From: RUG11551 sp045586185
GTDB lineage: Bacteria > Planctomycetota > Planctomycetia > Pirellulales > Thermoguttaceae
NCBI GenBank assembly: GCA_045586185.1
Contig: JAZMZV010000052.1
Span: forward strand, 1-28,180
Length of the DNA: 28,180 nucleotides
Direction of reading: 5' to 3'
The notes under the pieces are model-generated. The model was not told the DNA's origin and ran no database searches. It saw only the letters and a list, made by a program, of their open reading frames with translations. This document shows, one piece after another, positions 7,470 through 15,503 of the stretch. How positions within the stretch are numbered: position 1 is the first letter of the stretch; each line of letters opens with the position of its first letter. The position numbers were made by a program, and so were the translations under genes.

Positions 7470-8513
7470 TTATCGTTCCGTGCAGAGGTTGATAAACGCT
7501 TCGCGGATGTTGGATTTCTGTTCCGGCGAGCAGATGAACGCGCGGCGGTTGCCGTCTGCCATTTCAGAAAAGACGAATCGGCCGTCGTTCATAACCGTGA
7601 TTTTCCCGCGGGTCGAGAGCGTAAAATAGTTTCTCCACGATTCCGGTCTGCCGGGGAAGAGAATGCAGGTCAAGTCCCACGTCGACTGACGCTTCCCTTC
7701 CAGACCGCCGCGATAGAAGCGGTAGGATTCCCGAAGAATGGAGTCCTTTACCCGCAAGTCCGCATTGAGGGCGTCGCCGGGGAAGAGGATGTCAACGCCC
7801 AATTCAAAGCCGCTGACGACGATTTCGCCCGGCCATTCCTGAAAGACCTTTGTGGCGGCGGGAATGTCATTAATCACGTTGTATTCACGATGGTTTTCGT
7901 ATTTTTTCGTGTTAAACGCGAACGCGCCAGCCATCGCGCAAACCAGACGGACTTTCTTTTCCGCCAGTTCCATGCCGGTCAGCGGAGAGATGTCGTCGGC
8001 AGGCGTTTCCATCAACCGCGCCAAGTTGGTCGAGAACCCGACCTGAGCAATCACGATAGAATTGTCTTCTGCGGCGGCGAGAAGCTTTCTCAGCAACACA
8101 ACAGAGTCTTCCGGCTCCCAGTCCGCGGGAACGGGGAACTTGGCGGAACCGTCCTCGTTTTTCATCTCGATGACGTTTTTCACGTACCGACCGTCGTCGG
8201 GCGTCGCGCCGTCTTTAACCAGTCCAATCGGGACGTCCGGATGTCCGTATTGAATATTGAACGCCTTGCAGTACTTGGCGGCGTTGATATTGCTCTTGGT
8301 AATCGTCAGCCCGACGAATTCAATCTGACCGCGCTTGACCATATTGTGAATAATCGCCAGTGCGAGGGCGTCGTCGGCATCGTTGCCCATGTCGGTGTCG
8401 TAAATCAGCTTGACCGGGGCGTCAGCGGAATCGCGAACGGGAATGAGGTCTTCCGCCTTCACGTAAGGCAGAATCGCCATGATGGCAATAAATGTTACAA
8501 AAAATCGTTTCAT
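7470..8513 (-). CDS. Secreted inosine-uridine nucleoside hydrolase-family protein, upstream copy
   Basis: This 347-residue paralogue of the 6267-7310 protein has a signal peptide (MKRFFVTFIAIMAILPYVKA) and the aspartate motif DTDMGNDADDA. The start at 8513 is well supported: AAGGAG lies six bases before the ATG. It is expected to hydrolyse nucleosides or a related N-glycoside outside the cytoplasm. It follows the secreted ADP-ribosylglycohydrolase-like gene by 89 bases. Together they suggest use of nucleoside or ADP-ribose-type compounds, although the sugar-hydrolase neighbours leave room for a different N-glycosidic substrate. Confidence 0.85.
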   Translation of the reverse strand: MKRFFVTFIAIMAILPYVKAEDLIPVRDSADAPVKLIYDTDMGNDADDALALAIIHNMVKRGQIEFVGLTITKSNINAAKYCKAFNIQYGHPDVPIGLVKDGATPDDGRYVKNVIEMKNEDGSAKFPVPADWEPEDSVVLLRKLLAAAEDNSIVIAQVGFSTNLARLMETPADDISPLTGMELAEKKVRLVCAMAGAFAFNTKKYENHREYNVINDIPAATKVFQEWPGEIVVSGFELGVDILFPGDALNADLRVKDSILRESYRFYRGGLEGKRQSTWDLTCILFPGRPESWRNYFTLSTRGKITVMNDGRFVFSEMADGNRRAFICSPEQKSNIREAFINLCTER

Positions 8514-8531
8514 AAAAACTCCTTTCATAAA

Positions 8532-8559
8532 GTTGCGAGTTGCGAGTTACGAGTTGCGA
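8532..8559. repeat. GTTGCGA heptamer array
   Basis: Four tandem heptamers (GTTGCGA, GTTGCGA, GTTACGA, GTTGCGA) lie just upstream of the ribosome site of the second nucleoside hydrolase gene, so they fall in its transcribed leader if the locus is an operon. Confidence 0.85.
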
Positions 8560-8602
8560 GAAGTTTCATATTCTCGGCGTGAATCGCTATGACTAATAAA
8601 TT

Positions 8603-10312
8603 CTATTTATCCGACGAATCGCCTTCTGTTACAATTTTGATTTCCGACCAGTAGCCGGCTTCGTACGCCCAGTCGTCCGGGACGTTTTCCAGAGTCAGGT
8701 CAATCGTCTGTCCGGCGAACTGCGACAAGTCAATAGATATATCGTTCCACGGTTTGTCATACGGCGAGCCTTTTCCGACGAGGGTTTCGTACTGAACGGA
8801 GCCGTTAACGCGAACGACGAGTTTCCAGTCGAAATCGTCATGGAAGCCGACGCACAGCTTGAGCGTCGATTTCTGTCCGGCGGGCAAGTCTACCCGTCGT
8901 GACAAAAGGCACTGCGTCGTTCGGTTGAGCGGATGAGTCATTAGAACAGGGTTCTTCCCGTGCCACTCCTTCAAGCCTGGGTTCATATCCGGACCGCATT
9001 GATAAATCTTCCAGCCGGGGAAGAGGCTGTCGACGCCCTTTTGAATGTTGTTCAGCGCAATGACGGGCGAATCGATTAGCGCCATTTCCGCGTCGGTAAA
9101 TCGGCTGTTGGCGATTGGCGCGGGTTCCCACGAGAGTTCCAGCTTCGGAGGCTGGGGTTTCTTCACCGGAATGACGAAATACTCAACGCCGTTGACCGTT
9201 TCCATGCGTCCGCCCTGAGCAACGACGACCTGACGCGCCAGCTTCTCGCAGACGTCCAGCAGGGCGGGGAAGTTGTACGACGTATGCGAGAACGCCTGGG
9301 TTTCGTCCAAGCCGGTATTGTACTGTGACGGGAGTTTGGAAAACCCGATTGTCGTACACAAAACGCCGGCGGCGCTGGACGGGTTGCAGTCTGAATCCTG
9401 ACCGCAGCGCATTGAAATTACCGTCGTCTTCTCGACGTCGCCGTTCCCATACAGCAGCCCAATGAGCACGTACGCGCCGTTAATCTTGCAGTCGATTCCG
9501 CCGTTGGAGCATTTCTGATACTCCGGGTTTTTCCGGTACTTCTCCAGACATTTCTCCCAGCACGACGTCCAGTCCGTCGGGTTCTCCTTATGCCATGTAA
9601 CAACGTCGCGAACCATCTCGGCGTACTGGCAGTCGGGAGGAATGCACGCCAGTCCGGCGGCAATAATCTGTTGGACGTCCTGAGTAAAGAACGCCTCGGC
9701 ATACATTCCGCCCATAAACATGCCGGCATAGACGCCGTCTGAATAGTTCATCAGACGACCGAACTTGTCGCCCAGCGCGATAACGCTTTGAGGCATGCCG
9801 GGCGAAATCAAGCCGGAGAAGTCCGACTCGATTTGATAATCAATGTCGTTTGGGCAATTGTTAAACTTCGGATGACCGCTGTCAGGCGGGGCGATACCGG
9901 CGCGGAGATTGGTTCTGCCCGAATTGTTGGCGCACCAGAGCTGATACTTTGTATTGGCGAAGTCGATTCCCGCCTGACGAATCGAGCAGTCCAAGCCGTA
10001 CAGTTCCAGCGTCCGCAAAAAAGTCATTTCGACGTAAAGGTCGTCCTGACCAAAGGCGTGATTGATCATCTCCGGCTTCCATTTCGGAACCATTACCGCA
10101 GGAATCGTCTTGTCTCGATACCGGAACTCGGTCGGCGCGCCCCACGACACGCCGACAATCTGACCGATCCAGCCGCCCTTCATCTTGTCGCGGTATTCCT
10201 GAACGGAAAGACGGCGAAACTGCGGTTCCTGTGCTGACGACAAACTCGCCGGCGACAAAAACGCAATAAACGCCAAACACAATAAGACAATCTTAAATCT
10301 TTTACTACTCAT
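8603..10312 (-). CDS. Secreted ADP-ribosylglycohydrolase-family protein with C-terminal beta-sandwich
   Basis: This 569-residue protein starts with a signal peptide (MSSKRFKIVLLCLAFIAFLSPASLSSAQ). The ARH/DraG-type fold is recognised from the N-terminal GGWIGQIVGVSWGAPTEF, the metal-site pair Asp90-Asp91 (FGQDDLYVEMT) and the second site GQDSDCNPSSAAG (Asp306, Asp308). Canonical enzymes have TDDT and GGDTD, so the metal-binding acids are kept in an altered context. Residues from about 400 on look like a beta-sandwich (KSTLKLCVGFHDDFDWKLVVRVNG). Classical ARH enzymes are cytosolic and remove ADP-ribose from proteins. A secreted, longer version in a glycan locus more likely cleaves another N- or O-glycoside. 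No Shine-Dalgarno is evident, and the gene lies 45 bases after the GH32 gene. Confidence 0.8.
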   Translation of the reverse strand: MSSKRFKIVLLCLAFIAFLSPASLSSAQEPQFRRLSVQEYRDKMKGGWIGQIVGVSWGAPTEFRYRDKTIPAVMVPKWKPEMINHAFGQDDLYVEMTFLRTLELYGLDCSIRQAGIDFANTKYQLWCANNSGRTNLRAGIAPPDSGHPKFNNCPNDIDYQIESDFSGLISPGMPQSVIALGDKFGRLMNYSDGVYAGMFMGGMYAEAFFTQDVQQIIAAGLACIPPDCQYAEMVRDVVTWHKENPTDWTSCWEKCLEKYRKNPEYQKCSNGGIDCKINGAYVLIGLLYGNGDVEKTTVISMRCGQDSDCNPSSAAGVLCTTIGFSKLPSQYNTGLDETQAFSHTSYNFPALLDVCEKLARQVVVAQGGRMETVNGVEYFVIPVKKPQPPKLELSWEPAPIANSRFTDAEMALIDSPVIALNNIQKGVDSLFPGWKIYQCGPDMNPGLKEWHGKNPVLMTHPLNRTTQCLLSRRVDLPAGQKSTLKLCVGFHDDFDWKLVVRVNGSVQYETLVGKGSPYDKPWNDISIDLSQFAGQTIDLTLENVPDDWAYEAGYWSEIKIVTEGDSSDK

Positions 10313-10339
10313 AATATTTTAACAGGTTTGTGTAATCTT

Positions 10340-10362
10340 CTCGCAACTCGCTACTCGCTACT
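10340..10362. repeat. CTCGCWA heptamers overlapping the GH32 stop codon
   Basis: The units CTCGCAA, CTCGCTA and CTCGCTA run from 10340 to 10360. The minus-strand TAG stop of the GH32 gene (10360-10358) is read from the last unit. Confidence 0.8.
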
Positions 10363-12748
10363 TCCAAATGGATTTCAGGTTCCAGACGTCCAGTTCAAAC
10401 GGAACGGGGGCGTCGAGATCAACGCCCGACAGTTCGAATGTCTGAGAGGAAGCGGGACCGGGCAATCCGTTAACGCGATAAAGCCGACCGTCGTTGAAAA
10501 ATGCCTCAACCAAAGCGCGATCGCGAACAATTCGGACTGTTACATACCCGTCTTTATCGGGAATACCGAGAGTCGGAAGCGCATGACGAAAGCCTTCGTT
10601 ATTTCGTTCTGCCGCCAAACTCCCTTCAAAGCGGGATTCTGAACAGTGATAAATCAACTTGTCGTTCCCGACAGACAAGACAACGTCGCCTTTTGTTCCC
10701 GGCTTAAAGCGAAGGGTTATATCAAAAAGATTGTCTCCGTCTGGCGAGGCGCAATCCAGTTTAACGGACTGCTGAGATTGACTGTCAAGCGTCGAATGCG
10801 CTTCATGCTTTTTCGTCCGAAGGGTTTCAAACTCTTTGACCGGATTGGAGAACAGGCGCGGTCCCTCGGGCGTCGTCCGAAGCGTCAGTTCCAGCGGGAG
10901 GGAAAAGCCGTGATTAAACGGGAGATTCTGTTCTTGACGATAATAATCGTGCAGCGTCCAGCCGATTTGAATTACTCTGCCGCCTGGCGCGTTGGAAAAG
11001 CATTGGGAAGCGTAAAACATTCCATCGTGACTGCGGAATTTCTTGACGGAGCCGTCGGCGTTGACCTCGTCCGGAATAAACGTCTTGCCGTCAAACTGAC
11101 CGACAACGTACTCGGCGTTCGCCGCCCAAAGAACCCATTTGGAATTCTCGGGATTCCCGTCAAGGTTGATTTTGAACATTTCCGGACATTCAAAAAAGCC
11201 GTCAATTTCCCCGGTCTTTTCCCACGATTTTAGGTCGTCCGATTTATGGAAAACAATCTTTCGACCGTTTCCCTCGTCGTAGACAGCGATAACCCAGTAC
11301 CCGTTACCGTTGGACGAAGAAGTTGAGTCTTGTATCGAATATTGTTTTTCCGGCGCAGCGCTCTTCAGATTGGGAGCCGACCCTGTCGGCTTTTCGTACC
11401 AGATCAATTTTGGATCTCGTCCGTTATGGGGAATAATCGGATTAAACGATTCATAGCGCCACGTCTTGCCCTCGTCACGGCTTATCGCCAGACTCTCGCC
11501 GCATCCGGTGTCGGTAAACGCGGCAATAATCGTCGATTTCGCTTCCGGAGACGAGTCGTTTCTCATCACGTTAGCCGAGCCGCTCCAGCACTGACCTTTC
11601 GCCATGGACGGAAACCGTTTGTCAAATGGAACGTCGCCGCCCAAAGGACGCAAAGCCATGGGAAGCTCCGTCCAATGAACCAGGTCGGAACTGACGGCAT
11701 GTCCCCAGTACATGTTTTCCCACGTTACGCAAACCGGATTGCTTTGCCAAAACAGATGGTATTTTCCATTGAGATAAACCATGCCGTTGGGGTCGTTATT
11801 CCAACCCTGTTTTTGCGAGAAACGCAGCTGAGGACGAACCTGTTCTGAATATCGCGGAACCTTGTTGATTAAATCCACTTCGGTATCGTTTGCCGTGCGA
11901 ATGAGCTTTAACCCTTCAGACCCAACAGCCAAATCCACCACAGAAATTTCAGCCGTTTTGCCGACGTATTCCGGAACGTCTAAAAAAGCGTACCAGTCAG
12001 CGTTTTGTGTGGAATCAGCCAGCGGAATTTTTAATTTATGAATCAGAATCCCGTCAACGACGATTGTCATAATCGTCTGTCGGGCAGAATTGGCAATCGG
12101 AAAGATCAAATAGGGTTTATCCAGCGTAACAAGCCGCGTTTTATCCGCCGGCACGAGCGCCTTTTTGACGTCGCTTTGAACGACGTTGTCGATATTAATA
12201 TGTCCCCAGCCGCCGACGGCGTTATCGAAGATTTCCAGCCGCGCCGTCTTGCCGACAAACTCGGCAACGTCCCACGTCTGCATTTCCAGCCGTTCCGACC
12301 CGCCAGGACGATCGTTTAATCCCGTAGCGCTCCGAACGGTTTTGCCGTCGATAATCAGACGCATTCCCAGCTTTTCCGCGTTCATTCCGCCGCCGACGAG
12401 AAAGTTGATAAACGGACGTTCAATCTTGAATTCCGGGGACGTCAGCTTCCCGACCGTGTCGTCTCCGCCGACGTAGGAGTTGACCAGCCCCGCGCCCTCG
12501 AACCCGGAAACTTCCATTTGAGTCGGGAGCGTTCCCCGCGCTGGAGCGGCGCCAAACGCCTCTCCTTCCACTTTCCAGGCGCCGTAGTCGGAACCGTTGA
12601 AATCCGCTACGACAATGTCAGGACGTGCGTCCTGAGCAGACGCCGTCAGCGCCATAAATAACGTTACAATAAACAGGCCGAACAGAGCCAAGCCGCTTTG
12701 CCGCAGCTGACCCGTTCTCATGCCGGACAATTTAGAAATTTCCATCAT
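10358..12748 (-). CDS. Secreted GH32 fructan hydrolase (levanase, inulinase or invertase)
   Basis: This 796-residue protein cleaves fructosyl bonds in levan, inulin or sucrose. A signal segment (LALFGLFIVTLFMALTASAQ) is followed by two beta-sandwich-like repeats (about residues 35-190 and 190-290). The five-bladed propeller begins at FSQKQGWNNDPNGMVY. Asp319 of NDPNG is the expected nucleophile, Asp445 of RDPK the transition-state stabiliser, and Glu520 of ECPEMF the acid/base. The C-terminal sandwich ends VEAFFNDG. The ATG at 12748 follows AGAGGA by about five bases; a second ATG is adjacent at 12745. It is the first gene after a strong promoter and probably leads the operon down to 3396. 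Exo or endo action and substrate cannot be fixed from sequence alone. Confidence 0.92.
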   Translation of the reverse strand: MMEISKLSGMRTGQLRQSGLALFGLFIVTLFMALTASAQDARPDIVVADFNGSDYGAWKVEGEAFGAAPARGTLPTQMEVSGFEGAGLVNSYVGGDDTVGKLTSPEFKIERPFINFLVGGGMNAEKLGMRLIIDGKTVRSATGLNDRPGGSERLEMQTWDVAEFVGKTARLEIFDNAVGGWGHINIDNVVQSDVKKALVPADKTRLVTLDKPYLIFPIANSARQTIMTIVVDGILIHKLKIPLADSTQNADWYAFLDVPEYVGKTAEISVVDLAVGSEGLKLIRTANDTEVDLINKVPRYSEQVRPQLRFSQKQGWNNDPNGMVYLNGKYHLFWQSNPVCVTWENMYWGHAVSSDLVHWTELPMALRPLGGDVPFDKRFPSMAKGQCWSGSANVMRNDSSPEAKSTIIAAFTDTGCGESLAISRDEGKTWRYESFNPIIPHNGRDPKLIWYEKPTGSAPNLKSAAPEKQYSIQDSTSSSNGNGYWVIAVYDEGNGRKIVFHKSDDLKSWEKTGEIDGFFECPEMFKINLDGNPENSKWVLWAANAEYVVGQFDGKTFIPDEVNADGSVKKFRSHDGMFYASQCFSNAPGGRVIQIGWTLHDYYRQEQNLPFNHGFSLPLELTLRTTPEGPRLFSNPVKEFETLRTKKHEAHSTLDSQSQQSVKLDCASPDGDNLFDITLRFKPGTKGDVVLSVGNDKLIYHCSESRFEGSLAAERNNEGFRHALPTLGIPDKDGYVTVRIVRDRALVEAFFNDGRLYRVNGLPGPASSQTFELSGVDLDAPVPFELDVWNLKSIWK

Positions 12749-12814
12749 TTTTCCTCTGAGGGGGGAGTAAAGGAATAAAAAAACGCTCAAGGCGAACTAA
12801 GTCTAATTTATTGA

Positions 12815-12843
12815 ATTATATCGGAACGTTTTTTATAATGCAA
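12815..12843 (-). promoter_or_regulatory. Sigma-70-type promoter of the GH32-led operon
   Basis: On the minus strand TTGCAT (12843-12838) and a perfect TATAAT (12820-12815) are 17 bases apart, about 67 bases before the GH32 start. Confidence 0.75.
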
Positions 12844-12871
12844 GGGGACAGAGAAAATATTTCAGAAAAAA

Positions 12872-13146
12872 GGGGTGCGTTCAAAATTTGGGGGCGCCAG
12901 AAAAAGGAAAGGGATTTGGAAATCTTTCGTAGCCCCCAGATTTATCTGGGGGACTAAATAAAACGCTCCTCCCCCAAACGCTTCCCTTCCCCTCCCTTCC
13001 CCGCTCCGAATGGAGCGGGGAAGGGAGGGGAATTCGTGCGTTATAATATTATTTGGCGTTGTATTTGTACCCCACACCTAAAGGTGTGGGCTACGTTTTA
13101 GATAATCATCTTACCTATTTTCGCAACCTAAGATTGATCGCGACCC
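12872..13146 (+). repeat. Hairpin-array element, copy A
   Basis: This non-coding element starts GGGGTGCGTTCAAAATTTGG and ends in a degenerate inverted version (TTCGCAACC to GCGACCC). It holds three palindromes. 12933-12952 is CCCCCAGAT-TT-ATCTGGGGG. 12989-13030 has a perfect 19-bp stem with a GAAT loop. 13071-13090 is CCCACACCT-AA-AGGTGTGGG. The modules appear in the same order in the copies at 17324-17735 (inverted) and 27917-28180. No reading frame is credible. The gap 12749-13236 otherwise holds only the GH32 promoter and a GCGGGCG/CGCCCGC hairpin near 13164. Confidence 0.85.
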
Positions 13147-13236
13147 TCAGACAAGCCCGGTTCGCGGGCGTCTCGCCCGCCGGAGAAAAAGGCGATAACG
13201 GAGAGCGCTGGCAAACCGGGGCGCGAATCTGCAGGG

Positions 13237-13449
13237 TTATTTACCATCGCCCCCGGACTGGGCAGAACGATGAAACTCTTTTACATAAAGGCACACAGCG
13301 TACTCCAGCGCACGTGCAATATCTTTATCATAAGCCACCAATTGCTTATTGTTTGCCTCTGTGGAAACACGCCACCTGTTATCTTCTGTTCCGCTGATGG
13401 TGAACGTGGGTTTGTTACCGAAGTAATTGATGTATTCTGTGAAGGTCAT
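13237..13449 (-). CDS. Small hypothetical protein, 70 residues
   Basis: Not recognised. The start is convincing: AGGAG lies seven bases before ATG at 13449. The product is soluble-looking, with no signal peptide or membrane segment; it begins MTFTEYINYFGNKPTFTISG and ends with a polar tail (SAQSGGDGK). It lies between hairpin-array copy A and a short MITE derivative, in a region of accessory genes. Confidence 0.6.
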   Translation of the reverse strand: MTFTEYINYFGNKPTFTISGTEDNRWRVSTEANNKQLVAYDKDIARALEYAVCLYVKEFHRSAQSGGDGK

Positions 13450-13639
13450 AAAGTCTCCTAAAAAAATAATATTTAATTATGCGAGCATACGGATTAATAT
13501 GCCAAATACGTTTTAATACCGTACTTTCCACGATTTTTATTAAACAATAAAAATCAATACGTATAGTGAGTCCCTATTGTTATACGAAATTTAATTGTTG
13601 AGCGTTACCAAAAGAAAAGGAAATTCACAAGAAAAAAAA

Positions 13640-13761
13640 GGCTCATCCGGTAACTGCGTACCTATGTTTCTTTTTTTCGTGTATTTCGCAGCTAAAAAAT
13701 ACTTCGGGACAGGAATATTACCCGCTTTTTAGCTTACAGATAGGCGCTTGTCAGATGATCC
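13640..13761. mobile_element. MITE deletion derivative, 122 bp
   Basis: The ends match the 280-bp MITE: GGCTCATCCGGTAACTGCGT on the plus strand, and GGATCATCTGACAAGCGCCT inward from the right. The interior keeps the AGCTAAAAA and TTTCGTGTATTTCG parts of the full element and lacks the rest. No matching 8-bp duplication flanks it, so it is older or rearranged. The rest of the 13450-13840 gap is AT-rich with nothing recognised. Confidence 0.7.
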
Positions 13762-13810
13762 AATTTATCTAATTTCAATCAAGAGTTAGTCCAGTAGTAA
13801 AAGAATCTCA

Positions 13811-13835
13811 AATAAAAAAGGGAGCGTGCGCTCCC
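13811..13835 (-). terminator. Rho-independent terminator for the 13841-14350 gene
   Basis: The hairpin GGGAGCG-TG-CGCTCCC (13820-13835) is followed on the minus strand by TTTTTTATT. It starts six bases beyond the stop codon. Confidence 0.8.
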
Positions 13836-13840
13836 TGTGG

Positions 13841-14350
13841 TTAATCCTTCTTTCCTTCTTTTTCTTCGCGTTCTTCTTCCGCCCAATAATCTTCAATGAT
13901 TTTCATCAATACCTTGAATCGCTTTTTGTGTTCATTCTTCCATGGCTCAAAGATTTTTCTGTATTCCTTCTTTCCAAAGGTATTGGGCCAGATTATCTCG
14001 CCAGTGAATTTATAATATTCAAGAGCGATATTGAGCATTATTTGCAACCGTTGCGGATCTTCATCTATTAGCCCTTCTGAATATAAGTCGCTATCCTCAG
14101 CTTTTTTAATGCTCAATTTAATAAATTCATGTGTCGGAATTGAATAATGAATGGGATAAATATCAAATAATTTATTTACCTCTATAATACGAGTTCGATA
14201 ATTAGGGATTGTTAAATAATTAAAAATATGTCCCCCAAAAACAATTGATTTTTCTATCTCCTCTTTTTTCACTCCTCGTCGAACATGATACACCCTTTTG
14301 TTATCGATTATAACTTCTTTTCCCCATATACACGGAGGTCTCGTTATCAT
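13841..14350 (-). CDS. Hypothetical protein, 169 residues, AT-rich
   Basis: Not recognised. AAGGTGAG lies three bases before the ATG at 14350, so the start is supported. The protein is soluble, mixed alpha/beta to judge by eye, and ends in a highly charged tail (DYWAEEEREEKEGKKD). No signal peptide is seen. Base composition is much more AT-rich than the flanking metabolic genes, suggesting horizontal acquisition. It lies 34 bases downstream of another unknown small gene (14385-14594) and is closed by a strong terminator, so the two probably form a small cassette. Confidence 0.65.
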   Translation of the reverse strand: MITRPPCIWGKEVIIDNKRVYHVRRGVKKEEIEKSIVFGGHIFNYLTIPNYRTRIIEVNKLFDIYPIHYSIPTHEFIKLSIKKAEDSDLYSEGLIDEDPQRLQIMLNIALEYYKFTGEIIWPNTFGKKEYRKIFEPWKNEHKKRFKVLMKIIEDYWAEEEREEKEGKKD

Positions 14351-14384
14351 TATCTCACCTTACTTCTTGCATTCTAAAAATAAT

Positions 14385-14594
14385 TCAACGATTGTTGCAT
14401 AGTTTTTTTGCAAAGTCGCTTGCATGATTGCCTTTTATTAAAACTTCCGCTCTTGCTTCAGCACACGCTTCCCCCCATGGCTCTCCACTATCAGAAATGG
14501 AGGCACCATAAATACTGAACTCTCTTTTTATTCTATCAATATAATTCCATTTGTCAAGTTCTTCACCGCTTAAATTATTTGGCTCTTCCGGCAA
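14385..14594 (-). CDS. Small hypothetical protein, possibly 5'-truncated by a MITE end
   Basis: Not recognised. The frame encodes up to 69 residues (NLSGEELDKWNYIDRIKREF and on, ending KKLCNNR). The only available start is a TTG whose first codons (MPEEP) are read from the terminal inverted repeat of the MITE fragment at 14581-14638. An in-frame TAA lies just upstream of that TTG, and no ATG is available. The original start was therefore probably lost when the element inserted, or the element now supplies the start. Composition is AT-rich, like the downstream partner. Confidence 0.45.
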   Translation of the reverse strand: MPEEPNNLSGEELDKWNYIDRIKREFSIYGASISDSGEPWGEACAEARAEVLIKGNHASDFAKKLCNNR

Positions 14595-14638
14595 ATTGCG
14601 CCTGTGAACTAAAAAACAGGCGATTTAATCGCTCCGAA
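14581..14638. mobile_element. Truncated MITE end
   Basis: It starts GGCTCTTCCGGCAAATTGCG and continues ACTAAAAAACAGGCG, like a MITE end plus subterminal sequence. It is interrupted at 14638 by the target duplication of the full copy at 14647-14924, so the full copy probably landed in an older one. No right partner is visible. Confidence 0.7.
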
Positions 14639-14646
14639 GAATTTTT

Positions 14647-14924
14647 GGTTCATCCGACAAGTTGGTACTTGAGCTAAAAAACAGGCGTTTTGACCACCCA
14701 AAAGCTTTTTAAACACGAAATGCACGAAACACACGAAAGGATTTTTATAATCTTATATTTTTCGTAAATTTCGTGTTTTTTGTGTTTTTCGTGATTATAA
14801 TTCAAAGATTTACGAATGAACGATGAATTGTCAACAATTCAATCGGTGAAAATCCGTTTAATCCGTCAAATCCGTGAACGGACTGACCTGCGGAAACACT
14901 AGGTACCAACTTACCGGAAGAGCC
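14647..14924 (+). mobile_element. MITE-like element, 278 bp, full copy 2
   Basis: This is the inverted counterpart of 2926-3205. It begins GGTTCATCCGACAAGTTGGT and ends ACCAACTTACCGGAAGAGCC. An exact 8-bp duplication, GAATTTTT, flanks it at 14639-14646 and 14925-14932. It has no coding capacity. This element and the fragment before it fill most of the 14595-15071 gap. Confidence 0.9.
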
Positions 14925-14953
14925 GAATTTTTTAGCATCGTACATAAACAGAA

Positions 14954-14975
14954 CAGCGTCCCGAATGGGACGCTG
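14954..14975 (-). terminator. Hairpin terminator downstream of the PepSY-like gene
   Basis: CAGCGTCCC-GAAT-GGGACGCTG forms a 9-bp stem about 95 bases beyond the PepSY-like stop codon. The minus strand continues TTCTGTTT, so it is a plausible if weak-tailed terminator. Confidence 0.55.
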
Positions 14976-15071
14976 ATTCTTTAACCGTTGCGGCGGTCGG
15001 CGTGTGAGACGACTCTACGCGCCAGTTTTTCTATGACTATCCGTTGTTGTTCCTTGTTACTGTTTCGGCGA

Positions 15072-15503
15072 TTATCGTTCGTATCGCTTGAAAGCGCCGT
15101 TGAAGTCGAACTTGATTTCCAGACCGTTGGCGAGATTAACTTCAATCTCCTTGAATCTGAAGTCGCGATCAATCTCAATGACTTTAACGCCAGCGTGCTT
15201 TTCGTTCAGGAAGTTCTGAATTGTCTGGGGAGCAAAGGCGACAGAAATGCCGTTTCCTTTGACGCTGTCCCATTCGCCCTTGTGGGTAAACTCAACCTTG
15301 ACGCCGGAGCCAAAGAAGACGTTGTATTCGCCTTCGTCATTTTCCTTTGTAACAGACAAAACGTCGGCTTTTGCAAAGTTGTCCGTAATGAACGCCTGAG
15401 CCTTGAGCGGAAGCTGTTCGAATTGAATCGAAGTTCCACGATCGGCCATTGCAATACCGCACAACGCAACCATCGAGAGCGCCAATACCAATAAATGTTT
15501 CAT
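15072..15503 (-). CDS. Secreted PepSY-like (putative beta-lactamase-inhibitor-like) protein
   Basis: This 143-residue protein has a signal peptide (MKHLLVLALSMVALCGIAMA). Two PepSY-like repeats follow: LPLKAQAFITDNFAKADVLSVTKENDEGEYNVFFGSGVKVEF and APQTIQNFLNEKHAGVKVIEIDRDFRFKEIEVNLANGLEIKFDFNG. Proteins of this kind (PF11396-type) are periplasmic and common in Bacteroidota; their role is largely unknown, with peptidase inhibition proposed from the fold. AAGGAG lies six bases before the ATG at 15503. It stands alone with a hairpin downstream. Acquisition from Bacteroidota is possible but unproven. Confidence 0.75.
   Translation of the reverse strand: MKHLLVLALSMVALCGIAMADRGTSIQFEQLPLKAQAFITDNFAKADVLSVTKENDEGEYNVFFGSGVKVEFTHKGEWDSVKGNGISVAFAPQTIQNFLNEKHAGVKVIEIDRDFRFKEIEVNLANGLEIKFDFNGAFKRYER

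Noticed and set aside
12862..13077. Open frame within hairpin-array copy A
   Set aside because: It reads through palindromes, has no ribosome site, and is not preserved in the other two copies.
13640..14924. Composite transposon formed by MITE copies around the unknown genes
   Set aside because: The copies differ in age and structure, there is no shared target duplication around the whole block, and no transposase is present.
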